A stretch of DNA of 64,000 nucleotides from Actinacidiphila bryophytorum (GTDB lineage Bacteria > Actinomycetota > Actinomycetes > Streptomycetales > Streptomycetaceae). Shown in pieces: positions 59,230-64,000 of the stretch; position 1 is the stretch's first letter, and every line of letters begins with the position of its first letter. The stretch covers positions 186,001 through 250,000 of the forward strand of contig NZ_JAFFIX010000005.1 of assembly GCF_016916835.1 (NCBI RefSeq). Reading direction: 5' to 3'. A program made the position numbers and the translations under genes. The notes below the pieces were generated by a model. It made no database searches, was not told where the DNA came from, and saw nothing but the letters and a program-made list of their open reading frames with translations.

Positions 59230-59263
59230 CCGTACCTGACCTGCCCTTGGGCAGCCGGTACGA

Positions 59264-59293
59264 GCGGGGGTGCCCCTTCGGGGGCGCCCCCGC
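59264..59293. terminator. Strong terminator with UUCG tetraloop
   Basis: A 13-bp stem with one G-T pair (59264-59276 with 59281-59293) is closed by the loop TTCG with C-G closing pair, and TTTT follows at 59298-59301 on the plus strand. It lies between the convergent small Gln-rich gene (stop 59229) and dnaE (stop 59314). Confidence 0.88.
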
Positions 59294-59313
59294 GCCATTT
59301 TGTCCGGGAACCG

Positions 59314-62300
59314 TCAGCCCGCCTGCTGGCCCGCGCCCAGACACGCGGGTCCCAGCAGCGCCTTGAGGTCGCCGAAGAGCGAGGGATCGGCGGTCACCCG
59401 GTGCCGGTCGAGCCGCAGCACGGTGGTGGACCGCACGCCCTGCAGCCGCACCCGCACCTCGGTGTTGCCCTTGTGGCTGTCCAGCACCTCGCCGAGCCTG
59501 GCCACCAGCGGCGGGGTGACCTTGACCGTCGGGATGGAGATGCTCACCGGCGCGTTGGTGCCGACGTCGGTCAGGTCGGGCACCATCAGCTCCATGGCGA
59601 CCAGCCGCGGGATGTCCTCGCGCTTGTCGAGCCGCCCCTTGACGAAGACGACCGCGTCCTCCATCAGTTGGGTGGACACCAGCTGGTAGGTGGCGGGGAA
59701 GAACATGCAGTCCACCGAGCCCGCCAGGTCCTCGACGGTGGCGATGGCCCAGGCGTTGCCCTGCTTGGTCATCTTGCGCTGCAGACCGGAGATGATGCCG
59801 CCGATGGTGACGATCGCACCGTCCTGGTAGTCGCCGGCAAGGGCGGCGATGGCCGCGTCGGTCTTGTCGCCGAGGATGTGCTCGATGCCGAACAGCGGGT
59901 GGTCGGACACGTACAGGCCGAGCATCTCCCGCTCCTGCGCGAGCAGATACGTCTTGTCCCACTCGATGTCGGAGAAGACCACGTCCATGCCGAAGGCCGG
60001 GCCGTCGTCCGCGTCGTCGTCGCCCATGCCGCCGAAGAGGTCGAACTGCCCCTCGGCCTCCTTGCGCTTGACCTGCACCACGTTGTCGATCATCGACTCG
60101 AAGTGCTCGGTCAGGCCGCGCCTGGTGTGCTTCATGGTGTCGAAGGCGCCGGCCTTGATCAGCGACTCGACCGTCCGCTTGTTGCAGACCACGACCTCGA
60201 CCTTGTCCAGGAAGTCGGGGAAGCTGGCGTAGCGGCCCTTGGCCTTGCGGCACCTGACGACGGACTCCACCACGTTCTGCCCGACGTTGCGGACGGCGGT
60301 GAGTCCGAAGACGATCGTGTCGTCGCCGCGCGGGGTGAAGTTGGCGTTGGACTCGTTCACGTCCGGCGGCAGCACCTTGATGCCCATCCGGCGGCACTCG
60401 TTGAGGTAGAGCGCCATCTTGTCCTTGTCGTCCTTCACGGACGTCAGCAGGCCCGCCATGTACTCGGCCGGGTAGTTCGCCTTGAGGTAGGCGGTCCAGT
60501 ACGACACCAGGCCGTAGGCGGCCGAGTGCGCCTTGTTGAAGGCGTATCCGGCGAAGGGCACCAGCACGTCCCAGACCGCCTGGATGGCCTGGTCGGAGTA
60601 GCCGCGCTCGCGCATGCCGGCCTGGAAGGGGATGAACTCCTTGTCCAGGACCTCCTTCTTCTTCTTGCCCATCGCCCGGCGCAGCAGGTCGGCCTGGCCC
60701 AGCGAGTAGCCGGCCAGCACCTGGGCGGCCTTCTGCACCTGCTCCTGGTAGACGATCAGGCCGTAGGTGACCTCCAGGACCTCGCGGAGCGGCTCCTCCA
60801 GCTCCTTGTGGATCGGGGTGATCTCCTGCTGCTTGTTCTTGCGCAGCGCGTAGTTGATGTGCGAGTTCATGCCCATGGGGCCGGGCCGGTAGAGGGCCGA
60901 GACGGCGGAGATGTCCTCGAAGTTGTCCGGTTTCATCATCCGCAGCAGGGCGCGCATGGGGCCGCCGTCGAACTGGAAGACGCCCAGGGTGTCGCCGCGG
61001 CCCAGCAGGGCGTAGGTGTTGGGGTCGTCCAGCGGCAGCGCGAGCAGGTCGATGTCGATGCCCTTGTTGGCCTTGATCGACTTGACCGCGTCATCCATGA
61101 TCGTCAGGTTGCGCAGGCCCAGGAAGTCCATCTTGAGCAGGCCGAGCGACTCGCAGCTGGGGTAGTCCCACTGGGTCACGACGGCGCCGTCGTTCTTCGG
61201 CGAGAAGATCGGCACGTGGTCGATCAGCGGCTCGGCGGACATGATCACACCGGCCGCGTGCACGCCCATCTGCCGGACCAGGCCCTCGATGCCCTTGGCC
61301 GAGTTGATCACCTTGGTGACGTCCGGCTCGTTCTCGTACATGGCCCGGACCTCGCCCGCCTCGCTGTAGCGGGGGTGGTCCTTGTCGGTGATGCCGGACA
61401 GCGGGATGCCCTTGCCGAGGACGTCGGCGGGCATCGCCTTGGTGATCCGGTCGCCCATCGAGAACGGGTAGCCCAGCACCCGGGCCGAGTCCTTGATCGC
61501 GGCCTTGGCCTTGATGGTGCCGTAGGTGGCGATCTGGGCGACCTTGTCGGAGCCGTACTTCTCCGTCACGTAGCGGATGACCTCGCCGCGCCTGCGCTCG
61601 TCGAAGTCGATGTCGACGTCGGGCATGGAGATGCGCTCGGGGTTGAGGAACCGCTCGAAGATCAGCCCGTGCGGGACCGGGTCGAGGTCGGTGATGCCCA
61701 TCGCGTACGCGACGATCGAGCCGGCCGCGGAGCCGCGGCCCGGGCCGACCGCGATGCCGTTGTTCTTCGCCCACATGATGAAGTCGGCGACCACCAGGAA
61801 GTACCCGGGGAAGCCCATCTGGACGATGGTGTCCATCTCGTAGTCGGCGAGCTTCTGCCGGTCCTCGGGGATGCCGCCGGGGAAGCGCCTGGCCATGCCG
61901 CGGGCGACCTCCTCGCGGAACCAGGTGACCTCGGTGTAGCCGTCGGGCACGTCGAACTTGGGCATCAGGTTCCTGAACTGGAACATGCCCTCGGTGTCGA
62001 CCCGGTCGGCGATCAGCAGCTGGCTGTTGCGGCAGCCCTCCTGCCAGGCGTCGGAGGAGTCGATCGCGTACATCTCGGCGGCGGACTTCAGGTAGTAGCC
62101 GGAGCCGTCGAACTTGAAGCGGTCGGGGTCCGACATGTTGGACCCGGTCTGGATGCACAGCAGGGTGTCGTGCGCGGACGACTCCTCGGCATAGGTGTAG
62201 TGCGAGTCGTTGGTGACCACGAACGGCGCGTTGAGCTTCTTCGAGATCTCCATCAGGCCGTCCCTGGCCCTGCGGTCGATGTCGATGCCGTGGTCCATGA

Positions 62301-62868
62301 TCTCGACGAAGAAGTTCTCCTTGCCGAAGATGTCCTGGTACTCGGAGGCGGCCTTGAGCGCCTCGTCCATCTGCCCGAGCCTGATCCGGGTGGAGACCTC
62401 GCCCGAGGGGCAGCCGGTGGTGCCCATCAGGCCCTCGGCGTACTCGCTGAGCAGCTCGCGGTCCATCCGGGGCTTGCGGAAGTAGCCCTCGAAGGACGCG
62501 CGGGACTGGGCGCGGAAGAGGTTGTGCAGCCCGACCCGGTTGCGCGCCCAGATCGTCATGTGCGTGTACGCGCCCGCACCGGAGACGTCGTCGCCCTTCT
62601 GGTGCGGAGCGCCCCACTTGACCGGCTTGTTGTACCGCCGCGACTCGGGCGCCAGATACGCCTCGATGCCCATCACCGGGGTCACCCCGGCCGCCTGGGC
62701 CTGGTGGAAGAAGTCGTAGGCGCCGTGCAGGTTGCCGTGATCGGTGATGGCCACATGGCTCATCCCCATCTCGTTGCACGCCTTGAACATGTCCTTCAGT
62801 CTCGCCGCCCCGTCCAGCAGCGAATACTGGGTGTGGACGTGCAGGTGAGTGAAGGGCTGATCGGTCAA
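59314..62868 (-). CDS. dnaE: DNA polymerase III alpha subunit
   Basis: 1184-residue replicative polymerase. The PHP domain begins FTHLHVHTQYSLLDGAARL; the palm has PGRGSAAGSIVAYAMGITDLDP and the catalytic aspartates in MPDVDIDFDERRRGEVIRY; the NKAHSAAYG block, helix-hairpin-helix region and a C-terminal OB domain (VTIGGIISGLQRKMTKQGNAWA in parts) follow. The start codon is TTG (62866-62868), with GGAGG 10 nt upstream; no in-frame ATG or GTG precedes the conserved N-terminus closely. Divergent from the DUF2252 gene. Confidence 0.96.
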   Translation of the reverse strand: MTDQPFTHLHVHTQYSLLDGAARLKDMFKACNEMGMSHVAITDHGNLHGAYDFFHQAQAAGVTPVMGIEAYLAPESRRYNKPVKWGAPHQKGDDVSGAGAYTHMTIWARNRVGLHNLFRAQSRASFEGYFRKPRMDRELLSEYAEGLMGTTGCPSGEVSTRIRLGQMDEALKAASEYQDIFGKENFFVEIMDHGIDIDRRARDGLMEISKKLNAPFVVTNDSHYTYAEESSAHDTLLCIQTGSNMSDPDRFKFDGSGYYLKSAAEMYAIDSSDAWQEGCRNSQLLIADRVDTEGMFQFRNLMPKFDVPDGYTEVTWFREEVARGMARRFPGGIPEDRQKLADYEMDTIVQMGFPGYFLVVADFIMWAKNNGIAVGPGRGSAAGSIVAYAMGITDLDPVPHGLIFERFLNPERISMPDVDIDFDERRRGEVIRYVTEKYGSDKVAQIATYGTIKAKAAIKDSARVLGYPFSMGDRITKAMPADVLGKGIPLSGITDKDHPRYSEAGEVRAMYENEPDVTKVINSAKGIEGLVRQMGVHAAGVIMSAEPLIDHVPIFSPKNDGAVVTQWDYPSCESLGLLKMDFLGLRNLTIMDDAVKSIKANKGIDIDLLALPLDDPNTYALLGRGDTLGVFQFDGGPMRALLRMMKPDNFEDISAVSALYRPGPMGMNSHINYALRKNKQQEITPIHKELEEPLREVLEVTYGLIVYQEQVQKAAQVLAGYSLGQADLLRRAMGKKKKEVLDKEFIPFQAGMRERGYSDQAIQAVWDVLVPFAGYAFNKAHSAAYGLVSYWTAYLKANYPAEYMAGLLTSVKDDKDKMALYLNECRRMGIKVLPPDVNESNANFTPRGDDTIVFGLTAVRNVGQNVVESVVRCRKAKGRYASFPDFLDKVEVVVCNKRTVESLIKAGAFDTMKHTRRGLTEHFESMIDNVVQVKRKEAEGQFDLFGGMGDDDADDGPAFGMDVVFSDIEWDKTYLLAQEREMLGLYVSDHPLFGIEHILGDKTDAAIAALAGDYQDGAIVTIGGIISGLQRKMTKQGNAWAIATVEDLAGSVDCMFFPATYQLVSTQLMEDAVVFVKGRLDKREDIPRLVAMELMVPDLTDVGTNAPVSISIPTVKVTPPLVARLGEVLDSHKGNTEVRVRLQGVRSTTVLRLDRHRVTADPSLFGDLKALLGPACLGAGQQAG

Positions 62869-63008
62869 GGCGGCGACACCTCCGGCGAGAACGGGCCATC
62901 GGAACGGGTTGTCTGGCGGCGTCGGGAAGTCTACGACCCGGGTACGACAGCGCGGGTGCCAACCCGGCGGCAGGCAACCATCCGCAGGCCCGTGTCGTCC
63001 CCCCTGTC

Positions 63009-64000
63009 GTGGCAGACATCACGGCGGGCGACAGCCCGCGCGGGGAGCACATCCTCTCCGTCTTCGACAGCGCCTTCGGCGAGCTGCTGGCCGCCGACCC
63101 GGCAGCGTTCCGGGTGAAGTTCCGCAAGATGGCCGCGTCGGCCTTCGCCTTCTACCGGGGCACCGCGTGCCTGTTCTACGCCGACCTGGACGGCGAGCAG
63201 CACGACGGCGCCTATGTGACCCCCCGCACCGGCCGGGTGTGGATCCACGGCGACCTGCACGCCGAGAACTTCGGCACCTACCTGGCGTCCAACGGCCGGC
63301 TGGTCTTCAACGTCAACGACTTCGACGAGGCCTTCGTCGGCCCCTTCACCTGGGACCTCAAGCGCTTCGCCGCCTCCGTGGCCCTGCTGGGCTATGTCAA
63401 GGCGCTCGGCGACGACATGATCAGCCGCCTGGTGACGGTCTACGCGGCCGCCTACCGCGAGCGCATCCGGCTGCTGGCCAAGGGCGAGGCGGTGCCGCAG
63501 CTGACCCTGGACACCGCCCAGGGGCCGCTGCTCGACGCCCTGCGCAGCGCCCGCACCCGCACCCGGGTGGGGCTGCTCGACTCGATGACGGCCGTGCGCG
63601 ACCACGACCGGCGCTTCACCGAGGGCGGCGGCGCGATACCGCTGGACGCGGCCACCCGCGGGGCGGTGCTCACGGCCTTCGGGGCGTACCTGGAGACGCT
63701 GCCCGCGGCCAGCCGGGTCCGGCCCGACAGCCTGCGGGTCAAGGACGTGGTGGGGCGCCGCGGGATCGGCATCGGCAGCGCGGGCCTGCCCTCGTACAAC
63801 CTGCTGCTCGAAGGCACGACCGACGCGCTGGAGAACGACGTCGTCATCTACATGAAGCAGGGGCAGACCCCGGCGGTCTCCCGGCACATCACCGACCCCG
63901 CGGTGCGCGGCTACTTCCTGCACGAGGGGCAGCGCACCGTCGTCTCCCAGCGGGCGCTGCAGGCGCACGCCGACCCGTGGCTGGGCTGGACGGAACTGGC
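63009..64000 (+). CDS. DUF2252 family protein (cut by window edge)
   Basis: At least 330 residues; the C-terminus lies beyond the window. The kinase-like (APH-type) features are VWIHGDLHAENFG and VFNVNDFDEAFVGPFTWDLKRFAASV, similar to the HGDLH catalytic loop and DFD metal site of aminoglycoside phosphotransferases. Later, SLRVKDVVGRRGIGIGSAG and VVIYMKQGQTPAV are DUF2252 blocks. Function is unknown. The GTG at 63009 is chosen as the first start followed by coding-like sequence; no clear Shine-Dalgarno sequence is seen. Confidence 0.85.
   Translation, partial: MADITAGDSPRGEHILSVFDSAFGELLAADPAAFRVKFRKMAASAFAFYRGTACLFYADLDGEQHDGAYVTPRTGRVWIHGDLHAENFGTYLASNGRLVFNVNDFDEAFVGPFTWDLKRFAASVALLGYVKALGDDMISRLVTVYAAAYRERIRLLAKGEAVPQLTLDTAQGPLLDALRSARTRTRVGLLDSMTAVRDHDRRFTEGGGAIPLDAATRGAVLTAFGAYLETLPAASRVRPDSLRVKDVVGRRGIGIGSAGLPSYNLLLEGTTDALENDVVIYMKQGQTPAVSRHITDPAVRGYFLHEGQRTVVSQRALQAHADPWLGWTEL

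Noticed and set aside
59401-63117. A 1238-codon plus-strand frame
   Set aside because: Antisense shadow of dnaE, with no start signal and no domain.

Overview
The window is a very GC-rich actinobacterial chromosome segment with strong third-position G/C, many GTG and some TTG starts, and operons linked by 4-nt stop/start overlaps. Gene content and order (polA, ANTAR regulator, liv transporter, pyk, gltBD, lgt, trp genes, his operon, dnaE) follow the conserved core of the Streptomyces chromosome. I therefore place it in Streptomycetaceae; the species cannot be told. Both edges cut genes: polA lacks its C-terminus on the left and a DUF2252 gene is cut on the right.

Layout. 1-5.7 kb: polA (partial), a hotdog thioesterase, a YdeP-type molybdoenzyme, an unusual short tRNA-Leu(CAA), and an ANTAR response regulator. 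5.7-11.5 kb: a complete branched-chain amino-acid ABC importer livKHMGF, with a strong hairpin between livK and livH. 12-22 kb: pyk, a secreted Tat-dependent 5'-nucleotidase, a decarboxylase/N-hydroxylase pair resembling the first two steps of hydroxamate siderophore synthesis, an M1 aminopeptidase, and an HEXXH protein with a zinc ribbon. 22-31 kb: gltBD glutamate synthase, a VIT-family transporter, lgt, and a membrane-anchored DsbA-like protein. 31-40.5 kb: trpBA with trpM, trpC, three small or membrane proteins of the trp region, then trpE-hisI. An oppositely oriented S53 secreted protease lies between trpE and the other trp-region genes. 40.6-45.2 kb: a septum-formation-like membrane protein, a TIGR03085 protein, an MFS exporter with its winged-helix regulator, and a methyltransferase. 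45.2-51.1 kb: the his operon hisD-C-B-(two small ORFs)-H-A-ridA-F. 51.2-64 kb: a beta-helix-like membrane protein, a LON-domain protein, a YbaK deacylase ending at a MITE, an ABC exporter, a NYN nuclease-like protein, dnaE, and a DUF2252 protein.

The genes are mostly central metabolism. Glutamate synthase, Leu/Ile/Val uptake, Trp and His synthesis and pyruvate kinase share the segment. The HisA-type isomerase PriA probably serves both His and Trp pathways, since no trpF is present here. trpD, trpG, hisG and hisE are also absent and must lie elsewhere.

The main non-coding structure is a family of dispersed GC-rich inverted repeats at five intergenic sites, one of them inside the trp gene set, and a 175-bp MITE flanked by TA whose first base supplies the stop codon of the YbaK gene. 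Several genes have a -10-like hexamer 6-8 nt before the start codon and no Shine-Dalgarno sequence, which suggests leaderless mRNAs. The most unusual items are the class-I tRNA-Leu(CAA), the MITE at a stop codon, the winged-helix operator, the orphan decarboxylase/hydroxylase pair, and the miniprotein genes in the his operon.
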